This document shows positions 1 to 10,728 of a stretch of 64,000 nt of DNA, in pieces. The notes beneath the pieces were generated by a model. It worked only from the letters and a program-made list of their open reading frames with translations, had not been told where the DNA came from and did not search any database. Both the position numbers and the translations under genes were made by a program. Every line of letters begins with the position of its first letter. Position 1 is the first letter of the stretch. Source of the DNA: Axinella damicornis (taxonomy: Eukaryota > Porifera > Demospongiae > Axinellida > Axinellidae); assembly GCA_963931865.1 (NCBI GenBank), contig OZ007508.1, forward strand, positions 11,964,781 to 12,028,780, in the 5' to 3' direction.

Positions 1-39
1 TGCTTCTGATCTGAGTTGTATCTCAGACCCTTAGTGAGG

Positions 40-157
40 CAGAGGGAGAGGAAGAGGAAGAGGAGAGGGAGGAGAGGGAGCGGGAGAGGGAAGAGAGGGA
101 GAGGGAGGAGTAGGGGGGGGGGGGGGGGGGGGGGGGGGAGAGAGAGAGGAATAGGAG
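40..157. repeat. Purine-rich simple repeat with long G-run
   Basis: GGGAGA/GGAAGA-type purine tract that runs into an uninterrupted G-run at about 113-138. It is low complexity, and the arginine/glycine-rich reading frame across it is an artefact. Poly-G runs of this kind recur throughout the window (12.8, 17.9, 27.5, 33.8 and 52.7 kb). Confidence 0.9.
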
Positions 158-382
158 GAGGGGGAACAAACAGATCAAATGTTAATCTTGTGTCCAACAA
201 GTAACAGCACATGAACAGTGCACAGCACTTTATTATTGCTACCTGTTGTTTTCTGCTCAAGCCAATGAAGCAGGTCCTTAAAGCAGGCCTGTAAGACAGC
301 ACCTCGGAGTTACATTATCCTGAAGCCTGGTTCCTCAGAAGGTCTGACATATTATGTTTGACGCTACAGTTTCAACCACAAA

Positions 383-840
383 CTACTGCCATGCTGGTCG
401 ATCAAAGAAGCTAGAGCTGGACAACAAGTGAGTCATATGTACGTACTGCTGCCCTCCCACTCGTGCAATGTAATTATACTCAAGGTTGGTATTGCGATCA
501 CTCACAATCGTAGTCTGACTCCTGAGGGTGACTATGGTGGTCTCGTGCGTGTGGATGATGGCGTCCTTGCCGGCAAATTCCCTTCGAACCTTGGCAAGTT
601 CTTGCTCCTTGGCATCCAATTCCCTGGCATTGGTGGATTTTGCTTCCTTCTGGGCAGCAAGTTCACCTTCTGTTGTAGTGAGCTGCTGCTGTAGTAAGCT
701 GCTGCTCTGCAGCAGATGTTCGTATAGGTCTGTGGTAAGAGCTTGATCCTTGGACACATGTCAAGCTCTCCCTCCCTCACAGTGAGGGTCATGACAGTGG
801 TTGCAAGCTCAGTAATCTTTGTAGTAAGGGCTTGATCCAT
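383..840 (-). pseudogene. Coiled-coil-coding fragment, frame-broken
   Basis: The minus strand encodes a Glu/Lys/Gln/Leu-rich, heptad-like stretch with no globular character. Two segments begin with the same words, DQALTT at about 838 and KDQALTT at about 750, which suggests an internally duplicated coiled-coil unit. The upstream segment runs into the downstream one only after a change of frame near 765-770. A third echo of the repeat start, read in yet another frame, lies near 975. A possible donor follows at about 485-490. I do not recognise the family. It is either a decayed exon of a coiled-coil protein or a real exon carrying a small indel. Confidence 0.4.
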
Positions 841-1152
841 AGCAGCCTCACCCTCTTTTTCTTAGTGTATGGCTGGCTACAAGTTCTTGCAGCAAGTGTT
901 TTCTGACAGCTGCTGTTATTTTACTGCGAGTTGCACTTGCAAGTAGGCAAGTTTGTGACTGGGCTTTTGATCCTTGGATCTAAACCACTTTGAGGACAAA
1001 GCTTGCTCTGTTCGTCTGCTGCTTGACTGCCTGCTGGGGTGGGTTCATCCCCAATAACTGCGAGGAGTACTTTGCAGTACTCTCCTGAGGTGTCTCCGTG
1101 GATCACTGCATTGAGCTGTTTTTGATGGGTGATCAGAAACTGTTGTTTGATC

Positions 1153-1156
1153 TCTT

Positions 1157-1221
<65 letters not shown>

Positions 1222-1256
1222 TGTGTGTGTGTATGTGTGTGTGTGGGGGGGGGGGT
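1153..1256. repeat. (GT)n microsatellite ending in G-run
   Basis: About 90 bases of GT repeat with occasional AT, followed by roughly ten G. No coding signal. Confidence 0.95.
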
Positions 1257-2390
1257 ATTACATAGTTAACTAAATATCCTCTAATACCTTGTTTACACGA
1301 CACAAAAATAACCGATCCGTGCCATAGATAACCGAACCATACCACGCTCAAAACTGTGTCTGCGTGCGTTTACATGACATCAGAAATAATTGTGCTAAAC
1401 AAGCAATTATTGAGGGCGTGATTGAACACGTGTGCACCAGTATAAGTGCTTCTCTCGAGGTCTATGGCTACCTCGCGTTTGCGGAAACTTTCTCGACCTG
1501 CTGTTACGATATCACCGGCTGTCGGAGTAGAAGGCCCACCAGGCTGGGTACGACGTTGTTCAATCAACGCAGAGCAAGACAACATGCTGTACTTGTGATA
1601 CTTCTTTCCCAGCTAGTATTTCTGGCTACTCTGAAAGTACCAAGGAGAGAGTGGGTTCATCCCAGGTACGTTGCACACTCAGTAAGTGCTCACTGCAGTC
1701 ATACTGTCTTCGTTAAGTTCTGGTACTGGGTTGAGACTGCAATCGCAACCGTTCTAACCGTGCTGGCACAGCAAGGTTAGGTGGTCCAAGAATGGTTATT
1801 CTAGCACGTCATGCAAACGGGGTATTAGTACGGTGTTTAAAACTGGATACAATCTATTGTCAGTCAATTAACAATAACTACAACCCTCAACTAATTACAT
1901 GTAACTCTATGTGTAAACTGAAATGCTGGTCAGTCATTCACTACTGTAGTGGCATGAGTTCCATGTACATAACACCAAAATACAGAGGAGGTTGCTGAAG
2001 ATCACGTGAGCTACATCATACATGCTCAAAGTACCAGTACTGCAACTTGCAGCGAGCATGAGCTCCATGCGTATTACTCTAGCCTACCCTGTCAGTATAT
2101 ACACGACACATACAATGTATCGATGTCATGACTAAAGTTTTGACAATAAAATTTCAAAGTTGAGATGATTATGAGAATTTCTCGTGAGCCTAAAGCCAGT
2201 AGCCTACGTGATTAAATCCAAAACATTCAAAGCATTGCAAACAAATGCCTGAATGGGAACAGATTGGGAGTGTACTGACCTCGGATCGTGAGACCACAAT
2301 CCGAATGAGGGTAGAGTCATCTGTGCCAAGCCCCTTCGTACTCTTCGACAGCCTCTCGGAAATAAGAAGCTAGGATGACCATGAGCACAC
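1257..2390. other. No gene recognised
   Basis: This stretch has only short frames on both strands. The longest, about 138 codons on plus from 1364, has no recognisable domain, repeat or splice context. I see no RNA gene. Confidence 0.5.
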
Positions 2391-2394
2391 ATCA

Positions 2395-2535
2395 CTGGGG
2401 AGGGGAGGAGGAGATGGGAAGGGAAGTGTAGGGGGGAGATTAGGGAGAGGAAGGTGAGGGGGAGGTTGGGAAGTGAAAGGGAAAGGGGGAGGTGGGGGAG
2501 AAGAAGGTAGGGGAGCGGACAGGGAGGCAGACGGA
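2395..2535. repeat. Purine-rich low-complexity tract
   Basis: GGGGAGG/GGAAGGTGAGG-type purine strand of about 140 bases. It yields Pro/Leu/Ser-rich shadow frames on the minus strand. Confidence 0.85.
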
Positions 2536-2629
2536 ATATATTGAGGGAGAAGATAAAACTGCAAGCTTTGCAGCTCAACACCATGGCAACAGCTCAATAT
2601 GGTACACATTTAAATCCAACAGTGCAGAT

Positions 2630-2960
2630 TTGTGCAATCTGGAGATTGTGTTGCACAGTAAATCTAGAGATTGCATAAGACACTCTAGATAGCAAAAGTT
2701 CGATCTCAAGCACTGGCGCCTATGTGCCGGGATGAAGCTGTGAGTGCTGTAATAACTTTCCAGGCCGCTATTGCTCCCTTCAACTTGAGAATGGGCAGGG
2801 GATAAACGGAAGAGACCCCACAGAATGCCATCCAACTGTTTTCTAGTTCTTCTACGCAATCTCGAGATTGTTTTTGCGAGATTACGTTTGCGCAACCTCG
2901 AGATTGGCATGCAATTTCCGCAATCTCAAGATTGCGCAAATTCTTAGATTGTGCGGAACA
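2630..2960. repeat. Cluster of AATCT(C)GAGATT palindromic motifs
   Basis: The words caatct(c/a)gagattg and gcgcaatctc recur at least seven times in both orientations within about 330 bases (for example near 2640, 2662, 2860, 2898 and 2925). Each is close to a perfect dyad. The spacing is irregular, so this is a cluster of palindromes and not a tandem array. Confidence 0.6.
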
Positions 2961-3010
2961 TATACAGGTACACGTACACATACAAGTACGAGAAGAATCA
3001 CTAACCGAAA

Positions 3011-3244
3011 GCTCTCCTTCAGATCTCCGGACATCTCATGATCACTAGAGTTCAGGATGTCATGATTAGCAATCTGAGATGGAGGAAGGAGGTGAAGGAG
3101 AGGAATTGGACTTTGCATGTACTGGCACTTGCAGGGGGACCTAGCAGTGGTAGGGTGGCCCGATACGGCAGGGGGTATGGTGCTGGCAAGGGGTTTGGCA
3201 CTGGCTGGGGGGAAGGCCAGTACCAGCAGGAGGGCCTGGCACAT
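3011..3244 (-). CDS. Possible secreted-peptide first exon
   Basis: An ATG at 3244-3242 opens a frame with a signal-peptide-like start (MCQALLLVLAFPPASA, hydrophobic core then a small-residue cleavage site). A Pro/Ser-rich stretch containing a CxC follows. The frame reaches a GTTAGT donor-like site at about 3010. No downstream exon was identified, and the sequence is compositionally biased, so this may be chance. Confidence 0.2.
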
Positions 3245-3573
3245 GCATTCACATACACATTAGCCCTCAGCTGTGGGAAACTCCTCAAACAGTTCTAAAG
3301 AGCTCCTTGCAAACTAACAGTGACCTTACGTACCTAAATAGCATACTCATCAAAGGTAGTGTCGATGGCCCACTGCTTCTCCCCAGCATCATACAGCCTC
3401 ACGGCGAGCCATGTCCGTGCCCACTGGACCCTTCTCACGACCACCCTGTCATGTTAAGCATACATGTGTACCATAAGCACTGCTCTTCATTAGGCACACC
3501 TTGTTACTATACTGTAATTCATTGCCAGCACTAAGCACATGCAGTGAACTTTGAACACAGTGTATTCATGGAT

Positions 3574-3669
3574 TAGCCTCGTTCCCAGTCCCACGCCCAG
3601 CTTTTCGTCGCTACTTACCGTACTAAGTAGCAACGAAAAGCTGGGCGTGGGACTGGGAACGAGGCTATT
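3574..3669. mobile_element. Perfect foldback (hairpin) element, CCTCGTTCCCAG family
   Basis: Arms of about 40 bases starting gcctcgttcccagtccca and ending in its reverse complement, separated by a short loop (about 3612-3628). Both flanks carry the word tattcatggat, consistent with a 10-11 bp target duplication. The terminal word recurs in at least six other elements in the window. Confidence 0.75.
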
Positions 3670-4019
3670 CATGGATCACATACCCTGCATGCCTATCTCA
3701 TATCTAAGATCTATACTGACATGGATGTTCTTTGGTTTAGACACGTGCCAGAGTCTGCGTAAGTCCGTATTGTCAGTTGCTGACTGTGCATGGTGGACTG
3801 TACTGACGTTTAGCAAGACAGGGCTGGGCATGCATAGAAGAGAAGCACACTGGTTGCTATCAGGTACACAGATGCTTGGATTCCAATGTTATTTTCACTG
3901 GAAATACAGACAACAGACAGACAAAACCGACTGCATAAACCTGCTTTGCATATACATGCGTAGGGTAAATATCCGGAGTTAATACAACGGAAAGGTGCAC
4001 ACATTACATGATTGTAGAC

Positions 4020-4980
4020 CACTTATAGGCAGCCACTGGAGGAGTTTCGTGGGACCTGAAGTAGCTTCAGCAAAAGGTACTGTCTGCATCCGATTCGCTA
4101 CTGGGGGCAAGTCTCACGGACACTAGAATACCTAGCACTCAATGCTCTTTACTCACAATCATTGGCTCAGCTCTCTGACCTCCCTAGCACCCTGCGAAAT
4201 GCCAACAACTGCCTGCTTACCTTCAAGTCAAGTGGGGTCACTGCTGTCGGCAGACTGGGAACCATGCGTCTACCTCACTAACGTTTCGTGGCTCCAAATT
4301 ACTGTGCAACTCTGCCAATGTGTGAGACTAAAGTGTTCTCTGACTTCATTGCATGTGGCAGTGGCTACTTCACGATCAACTGCGCTTAATTTTCTCAATC
4401 TACACGCGGAAACACTAATTACTAACACTACTACTGGTCCAGTCTGGTCCGGGTTTTCCAGTAGAGTAGGGGGTTTCCCAATACATGCACAAGAGGGGCG
4501 CCAGGGATTCACATGCACAATGGTGATGACTACATAACTTCTCAGTTGTTGCACTGTATCTTTATGAAGCTACTTCGTGTGAGACCAAACCCCCTTCTGT
4601 ACCAGGCTGGCTACAGACCTCAAGACAACCAGCCATGGACAACTGAAGAGACAGGGTCCTTGGTGGTTTGACTGTCCATGGACAGCGAATTAGAGATGTT
4701 GCAGCTAGTAGCTAAAGTACATACCACCCTCTAGCACTTTAAATTCCCAACCAGCACAAATTATCTAACACCGAGAATAAAACACTTTGAACAACCAATT
4801 CATGGGTTGCCCATGACCGGGCTTCAGCAGACTGGGCGCTCTAACAGCTGAATCGCTAGAACGTCTGAGGTTGGTTCCTTTGTACTACGCCGCTTTTACA
4901 AAGGGTTTCATTTACAAGTTCTACTGAATCAACAGCACCCCTGCCTATACCTGAAGATGCTCTCTGTCCCTTTCCTCTTC
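4020..4980. other. No gene recognised
   Basis: Short frames only. A small inverted pair built on ccatggacaac/tgtccatggaca lies at about 4630-4685. No domain, RNA gene or convincing exon seen. Confidence 0.5.
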
Positions 4981-5014
4981 GTCAACACCCCGGCTCCAAC
5001 CAAGTCATAGTTCG

Positions 5015-5260
5015 CCATTCATGGCGGCCATCATGGAAACGACAGAGACGCAAACACGCTGATCGCTGGCATCAGTCCGCGCGTGCACAGTTTCCTGGCA
5101 CGCGTTTCCAGCCAAATTTTGATTTACCGGGGATTCCAACCAATCAAATTCGCGCGCGCGTTGCCCCCGGAATAGCGTGCACGCGCTTGCTGAATAATTT
5201 ATTATTAAAACGTTTCCGGTTTGGTAGGTATATAAAGAGAGTTAAGTAACGTCTTAGTCA
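5015..5260 (+). promoter_or_regulatory. CpG-rich TATA/CCAAT promoter-like block
   Basis: This block is clearly richer in CpG than its surroundings (gcgcgcgcg near 5152). It contains an atggcggccat word at 5020, CCAAT at about 5138, and a TATATAAAG box at about 5229-5237 that would put a start near 5258-5265. Beyond it lie a short TTAGG-like stretch and the G-rich satellite. No coding exon directly downstream was recognised, so the transcript would be non-coding or spliced. On the minus strand the same GCCGCCATG words precede a stop after five codons. Confidence 0.4.
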
Positions 5261-5337
5261 CTCAGGTTAGGATTAGCTAGGGTTATGTTAGAGTTAGGGA
5301 GCCTTCACCCTAACATAACCTTAGCTGGCCTTAACTG

Positions 5338-5749
5338 CTTGGTGGGCGGGGGGGAGCATGGGCGGGGGGGGGAGCATGGGCGGGGGGGAGCATGGGCGGG
5401 GGGGAGCATGGGCGGGGGGGAGCATGGGCGGGGGGGAGCATGGGTGGGGGGGAGCATGGGCGGGGGGGGAGCATGGGCGGGGGGGAGCATGGGCGGGGGG
5501 GAGCATGGGCGGGGGGGAGCATGGGCGGGGGGGAGCATGGGCGGGGGGGGAGCATGGGTGGGGGGGAGCATGGGCGGGGGGGAGCATGGGCGGGGGGGAG
5601 CATGGGCGGGGGGGGGGGGGGAGCATGGGCGGGAGGGGGGGGGGAGCATGGGTGGGGGAGTCTGGGCGGGGGGAGCATGGGGGGGGGGGGGGGGGGGGGC
5701 ATGGGCGGGGGGAGAGTGGGTGTGGGCGGGGAGTGTGGGTGAGGGTAGT

Positions 5750-5781
<32 letters not shown>

Positions 5782-5785
5782 GGGA
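5338..5785. repeat. G-rich minisatellite, unit of about 16-18 bp
   Basis: About 22 copies of agcatgggcgggggg with variable G-run length, decaying into pure G-runs at about 5680-5780. Long frames exist on both strands (Gly/His or Pro/His-rich) only because the unit lacks stops. The G strand is dense in four-G runs capable of G-quadruplex folding. Confidence 0.95.
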
Positions 5786-5869
5786 GGGATGGTATACATG
5801 TGGCCAGGTGTATTTTGTGCAATTCAATGTTTTAAAATGACAATGAGTGAGAAGTCGTATTCTTGATAT

Positions 5870-6540
5870 TCTGTATCCAGGCAGCCTGAAGATTAACAAA
5901 ATCCCTTGTGATTGCCATCATGCATCCTTCAGTTTCCCGAAAGCTATTCTCTCTCACCATCTTTACTTAATTCCTTGGCACTGACACAGATGCCAAAGTG
6001 GCAAGTATATACTCACAATGTCCACTCATACAAGCTATGAACTCTATCTATTATGTTGTTGTTGGTAAACAATGTTATTTTGGGTCTGGGTGAGACAAAG
6101 GTAAGCAATATTACGTGAAAAGAGGAACCCATAAGTTTTAATAGTTAAAGCAATGTTCTCTTTGACCAGTATAATATTAGGCCTTTGGTTTCAAGTTAGG
6201 ATCACATGAAGCGGTAGGTGTAGCAAATAATTATGACAGTCAATATGAGTACACATCTTACTAGTAACTCTTCCTGCTCTTGCACTGGTAAATTAAACAC
6301 AGACTGCAAGGTGTATCACTACTGAGCCACACACTACCAATGCAGCAGTAAAGATGGATGCCAGTATAGTGGTAGTAGAGCAGGAACACATTATTTGCTC
6401 CCAATTGTCTGTGTGTGAAGATAAAAATATGAACATCATTAATAATTATTATCACAATAGCTTGTTCCCAGATTTTGCCTTTGTAGCTAGTTAGTTATGG
6501 TACATGGTTCACTCAGCAGCTATTATAAGAACAACAAGTA
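5870..6540. other. No gene recognised
   Basis: AT-richer sequence with short frames. No exon, RNA or repeat structure that I can support. Confidence 0.5.
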
Positions 6541-6617
6541 GCTGAGCTCGCTTCGCTCGCTCAGCTACTTCCCCCTTGTTCGCCTACCGTGCGTAATCCG
6601 GCGCCGGACAGCTCTCT

Positions 6618-7005
6618 GAAGAGCTGCTTCTCCCCGATTGCGTCCGCTTCAGCTGCTGCTCGCCGCTTGCATCCGCTTCAGCTGCTGCTCCCCGATTGCG
6701 CCTGCTTCAGCTGCTGCTCGCCTCCCGATCGCGTCCGCTTCGACTGCTGCTCCCCGATTGTGTCCGCTTGAACTGCTGCTCGCCCGATTGCGTCCGCTTC
6801 GACTGCTGCTCCCCGATTGCGTCCGCTTGAACTGCTGCACGCCCGATTGCGTCCGCTTCGATACTGCTGCTCCCCGATTGTGTCAGCCTGAACTGCTGCT
6901 CGCCCGATTGCGTCCGCTTCGACTGCTGCTCCCCGATTGCGTCCGCTTGAACTGCTGCACGCCCGATTGCGTCCGCTTCGACTGCTGCTCCCCGATTGCA
7001 TACCC
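6618..7005. repeat. 30-bp minisatellite, about 12 copies
   Basis: Unit of about 30 bases with consensus ccgattgcgtccgcttcgac plus tgctgctcc. Alternating variants (cttcgac/cttgaac) suggest a 60-bp higher-order pair. Because 30 is a multiple of three, all frames stay open and give repetitive shadow peptides on both strands. It is followed by the word gggcgccgggccc. Confidence 0.9.
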
Positions 7006-7264
7006 GGGCGCCGGGCCCAATGTTCTCGAACATTCTTCGGGGAGTTCGAGGTTCAGTAAATAAATTAAAGTACGAAGGTCGCGCGTCACTATAGTCTAGT
7101 CCCGCCCCACGAACATCCCACTTCCGTCAAGCACAGACAGACACACACACACACACACGTTAAAATCTTAATGTATTGATGTAGCTACCTAGAAAGTGCC
7201 TGCAACAATCATGTCAACAACAGGTCTGCAAGCCATGGCAATCACTGTAACTAGACTGACCAAT

Positions 7265-7333
7265 GGATCTTCTTGGCACTGTAGTGGGAACTTCAGTCCC
7301 TTCTTGGCACTGTAGTGGGAACTTCAGTCCCTC
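7265..7333. repeat. Direct duplication, about 31 bp x 2
   Basis: The segment cttggcactgtagtgggaac plus ttcagtccc occurs twice head to tail. Confidence 0.85.
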
Positions 7334-7339
7334 CAGCCA

Positions 7340-8150
7340 TAGTTGTTCCTCCGGTAGGCCTACTGCCAGGCGTTACCGTCACTTCTGTTGTGGTATTACT
7401 ATACCTGTTTCATAGACGAAATACAGACATTGATATCATGCACATAATTAAGTGCCAATCTTGCTTGTATGCCTGAAGCGAAGTGTTGCGAAAAGCCTCT
7501 ACTTCTTGTAGCTATAAGATGACAAAACATGTCACATTAATTGCTTTGTTGCAGAAATGGTATGAAATATTAAGATAAGATATTATTATGTATAATGATA
7601 TACATCAAAACGTCAACATAGCATAATACATGCACACATCTAGCTACCATTGATGCCGACAGTACAGTGAATTCTGGATATTTCGGCATGCTGATGCTCT
7701 CCCACTCCATTCTCCTACTGCCAACGTAGTATACCGCACTATACATAGCGTTGACACTTTCACCAGTGAGAATTGTAGAACTTGTCTACTGTCGTTGTCG
7801 CCTTGCTATTATTCATAGTATGGTCTCAAGATTTACATTAGCTTGTATTTGCTATTTTCTTGTTGACCTATTGAAATTTGTTTCAAATAGAAAAAAAACC
7901 AAAAAAAAACAACATGTTTTGACTACTCTCTGGTAATCTTCACCGGGCAATATACACACAACAAAAGTCAACGCCATTTGATGAACACAAAACCATAGCA
8001 TTCTCTAACTATAGCTACACATAGGATGGATATTAAATCTAGTAGCTAGCTCTTTTTACATGATTTCGTCAATAGTGTCAGTATCAACCCTGGTAGTACA
8101 AAGTAGCGGGCACATACCAACATAATCATTCATTGCTTGAAATACAATAA
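7340..8150. other. No gene recognised (3' flank of membrane gene)
   Basis: AT-rich non-coding sequence downstream of the membrane protein gene. The A-rich run at about 7890-7912 is simple sequence. Confidence 0.5.
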
Positions 8151-8167
8151 TGTATGGGTAACGATTG

Positions 8168-8625
8168 TCATGAGACATTTCTAGACAAAGAGACATTGGC
8201 CTGGTCCTGTGTACAGTGTTTAAGATAAAGACCGTAGCAAATGCCGATGACAGCGATGCCTACATAAACTCCAGCAACTATGACAGTAGCAAGAGCCATT
8301 GTAACGGCAAAGATCACGATGAGGGGACTGCAGGAGTCTCTGTCCTCCAGCCAATCAACAAACTTCCCAGGCAAGTAGTAAAAGGTGTAGCCCAGCCATC
8401 CAAGAATTTCAGTGAGTGCCAGCACAAACAATGCTGTCCCACAAGCTCCCTTGCAGGTACAACACTTTGTGCAGCACCATATCAGACCCACGATGAAGGC
8501 AAGGATCAGCAGCATGGCTCCATTCACCAGCAGAAACAGACTCACAGAGAGGCCTCCTGTTGTGCTCAAATCCAGCATGCAGCTCAGCAGTGGTGGTGGG
8601 CTACCAATGAAAGCACTACTCGCTC
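8168..8625 (-). CDS. Membrane gene terminal exon
   Basis: Acceptor GATACCCAG at 8626-8627, open to a stop at 8168. About 152 residues with three to four hydrophobic helices and a Cys-rich loop WCCTKCCTCKGAC between the first two. Ends in a short polar tail with an NVS sequon. Confidence 0.6.
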
Positions 8626-9892
8626 CTGGGTATCGGGGAAAGAGCAAAGTGCATTATTATAACAATACTAGCTAGCTACATACAGTATCCCACCACCATG
8701 CACCACTTGCTTGTGATTTCTGGCTATGTGGTCATTAATTTCTTTTGCACACTGCAGCTGGGTGCAAGGATACAATGAACAGCATCTCTGCCAATGTGCA
8801 TGTACCCCCGAGAGACAGGTACTAGTAGCTATTGTAGTATTGACTGATAATAATATGTGTATGCATAGTCACTATTGTATTATTGTATCACGTCATCAGG
8901 TATGCATGCATGACGTCACGTTGAGATCCATGTGATTTGCTGTGCTTGTGTGTAACCGTTCTCTGTGGATAAATCCGTTTGCATCCACTGGCCCGAGTGC
9001 TCTGAACCCTAACTCTACAACTATGATGACAACTACACTGACCACAACAACTGCTATAGGTCTTGAGATTCAAGACAGTATATTGAACCCTTGAAGGAAA
9101 ACAGGGAGGCATGCATGTACAGAGGGTGGTAAAGCATTCCAAACAGCAACAGAATGTGAGTGCATTAGTGTGGGCCACCTTGTTTTGTATCACAATATAC
9201 CACGTCAATGTGTGTGAATTTTGCCATTGGGTTGTGTCATGTGATTTAAAATGAAATGCACATGCACGAGCTAAACAGCAGCAGGTGCACAATGCACATT
9301 CAGTCAGTCAGTTGTGTGTGCAGACATTTCACACTTACCAACACCCACTGCTGCTGCTCCAGTGACAAGGACAACTAAGTGCAGTGCTGCGGCACTCCAT
9401 CTGAACACTGCATATATAACAAGATACATGACGGTGCACGCTCAACCTGGCCTGTACATACTAAGTTATAATAGGAAGGGGCTTAAGTGTGTGCACTGTG
9501 CACAGAATCTACGGATGCCAAATGTAGCTACGGGATCATGCAGACTGAAGACACAGTCAGCTTATTGATCAGTGTATGTCACAAACATCACTGCATCCAA
9601 TTCACTTGTTAATCTTATGCCATCATACTGATTCTATTATGCTAAATAATTCCAGAATGATGTACTGTAATATTATACCTGCATGTGCACTCAAACAGAC
9701 AGTCAGGTTATAGAATATACCCACACGGTATACCTGTTGAGTTGATAATGCGTTTGATGCCTTGTGTGAACGTCTTCTGACCCTGCTCTGCCATCCTGTC
9801 AGCAATTGCACCTGCAGTCAGTGCAGTGTTATCTTTCGCAAATCCCTAGCAACTCCCATAACTTCATTTCTTCTTTCAGCCTGTGTGTCCAT
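8168..9892 (-). CDS. Multi-pass membrane protein gene (family not recognised), at least 4 exons
   Basis: Seen: exon 1 about 9892-9734, starting ACAATGG (Kozak-like). Exon 2 is 9407-9339, exon 3 starts at 9053 and the terminal exon is 8625-8168. Exon 1 ends CAACAG/GTATAC, exon 2 ends GTTG/GTAAGT, and the phases of exons 1 to 3 agree (all phase 1). The protein has a hydrophilic N-terminus, one hydrophobic segment in exon 2 running into a long Val/Ile-rich one in exon 3. The last exon has three to four more segments and a cysteine cluster (WCCTKCCTCK). Two oddities: the N-terminal frame and the rest of exon 1 differ by one base near 9838, and the exon 3 donor is unclear. The gene sits about 360 bp downstream of the kinase polyadenylation signal on the same strand. 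Function unknown; an integral membrane role is inferred. Confidence 0.55.
9339..9407 (-). CDS. Membrane gene exon 2 (transmembrane segment)
   Basis: Acceptor ATGCAG, donor GTAAGT, 69 nt, phase 1 at both ends. Encodes FRW followed by an Ala/Leu/Val-rich hydrophobic helix. Confidence 0.55.
9734..9892 (-). CDS. Membrane gene exon 1 (start codon, one-base frame break)
   Basis: ATG at 9892-9890 opens MDTQAERRNEVMGVARDLRK. The continuing frame, with words ALTAGAIADRMAEQGQKTF, is offset by one base near the CGAAAG at about 9838. A 1-nt indel (assembly or real) or a very short unrecognised intron would explain this. The 3' end is a strong donor, CAG/GTATAC. Confidence 0.5.
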
Positions 9893-10251
9893 TGTTATAA
9901 GTAGCAACAACAGCTAGGTAAGACTGCCTACAAGTAGTGGTAAGATGTTAGGAACTACAGTCTTTCCTGTAATGAGCTATAGCTATGGAACATGCATGTA
10001 ATATAGGGTGTATACGAACCTAGAAACCATATGACTTGTATAGACTACAGACTGTACCTGTTAAGACAAAGCATGAAATTTCTGTGTATGTTGATATGAA
10101 CACTTGTACTGGTGTAGGTCGAATGTGCCATTAGTTATGACTGTCTTCAACAGCTATATATAGTGTTCTTCATGTCAGATATGTAATGGATCGGTGGTAT
10201 TATAGACTATAATACATACGTAGGTGTGTTGGAATGTGTACACAAAATCAA

Positions 10252-10257
10252 TTTATT
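10252..10257 (-). terminator. Polyadenylation signal of the Roco kinase gene
   Basis: AATAAA on the minus strand, about 110 bases beyond the stop codon at 10367. It fits the 3' end of the kinase transcript. Confidence 0.6.
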
Positions 10258-10366
10258 CACTCTACAAACAAAGTCAACAAAAGATCAGTGATAAGGGGAC
10301 GTGGGAGCTGGGTAGCCTGGAAGTTTGGAATGTGTTCAAAGGAGTGCCTCGAGTCTAAAATGTAGC

Positions 10367-10728
10367 TCAAAGTAGCCATGCGTTTAAATGAGTTCCATGT
10401 TGCAGTACTGAACCCTTGAAGACTTTTCGTAATTCTTGTGAACCTTTCCCAAAACCAATACTGACAAGAAAATCTTTCGGAGCGGGTTCACTCGCTTGTC
10501 CCATGAAGGTAGGGAACAGGGAAGTGGTGCCGTCAGTGTTGATATGGCCTTTGAGACACAAGACGGAGTATACGGTATAGCAGTGGCCGTTTAGCTCTTC
10601 CACTGGCTGAGAGCTAAGTGTCTGCACGCTGCTCTCAGAGTTCAGGAGTTTCATTGTGTCATAGAGGTAGATAGAACCCTCGTATGTCCCGATAACAAGC
10701 TTGGTGGGAGACAGTGTGAAGGAGGCAA
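10367..10728 (-). CDS. Roco exon 18: C-terminal WD40-like end and stop
   Basis: Acceptor TTTTTGCACAG at 10729-10730, phase 1. Encodes a beta-propeller-like strand pattern (KLVIGTYEGSIYLYD) and the C-terminus, with the stop at 10369-10367. About 120 residues. Confidence 0.85.

Noticed and set aside
1364..1780. 138-codon plus-strand ORF
   Set aside because: No domain, no splice context and no codon regularity. Comparable lengths occur by chance in this window.
5268..5300. Telomere-like TTAGGG sequence
   Set aside because: Only degenerate single motifs (ttaggat, tagggtt, ttaggg) and no array.
5285..5866. Long Gly/His-rich and Pro/His-rich frames on both strands
   Set aside because: They are shadows of a 16-18-bp G-rich satellite lacking stop codons.
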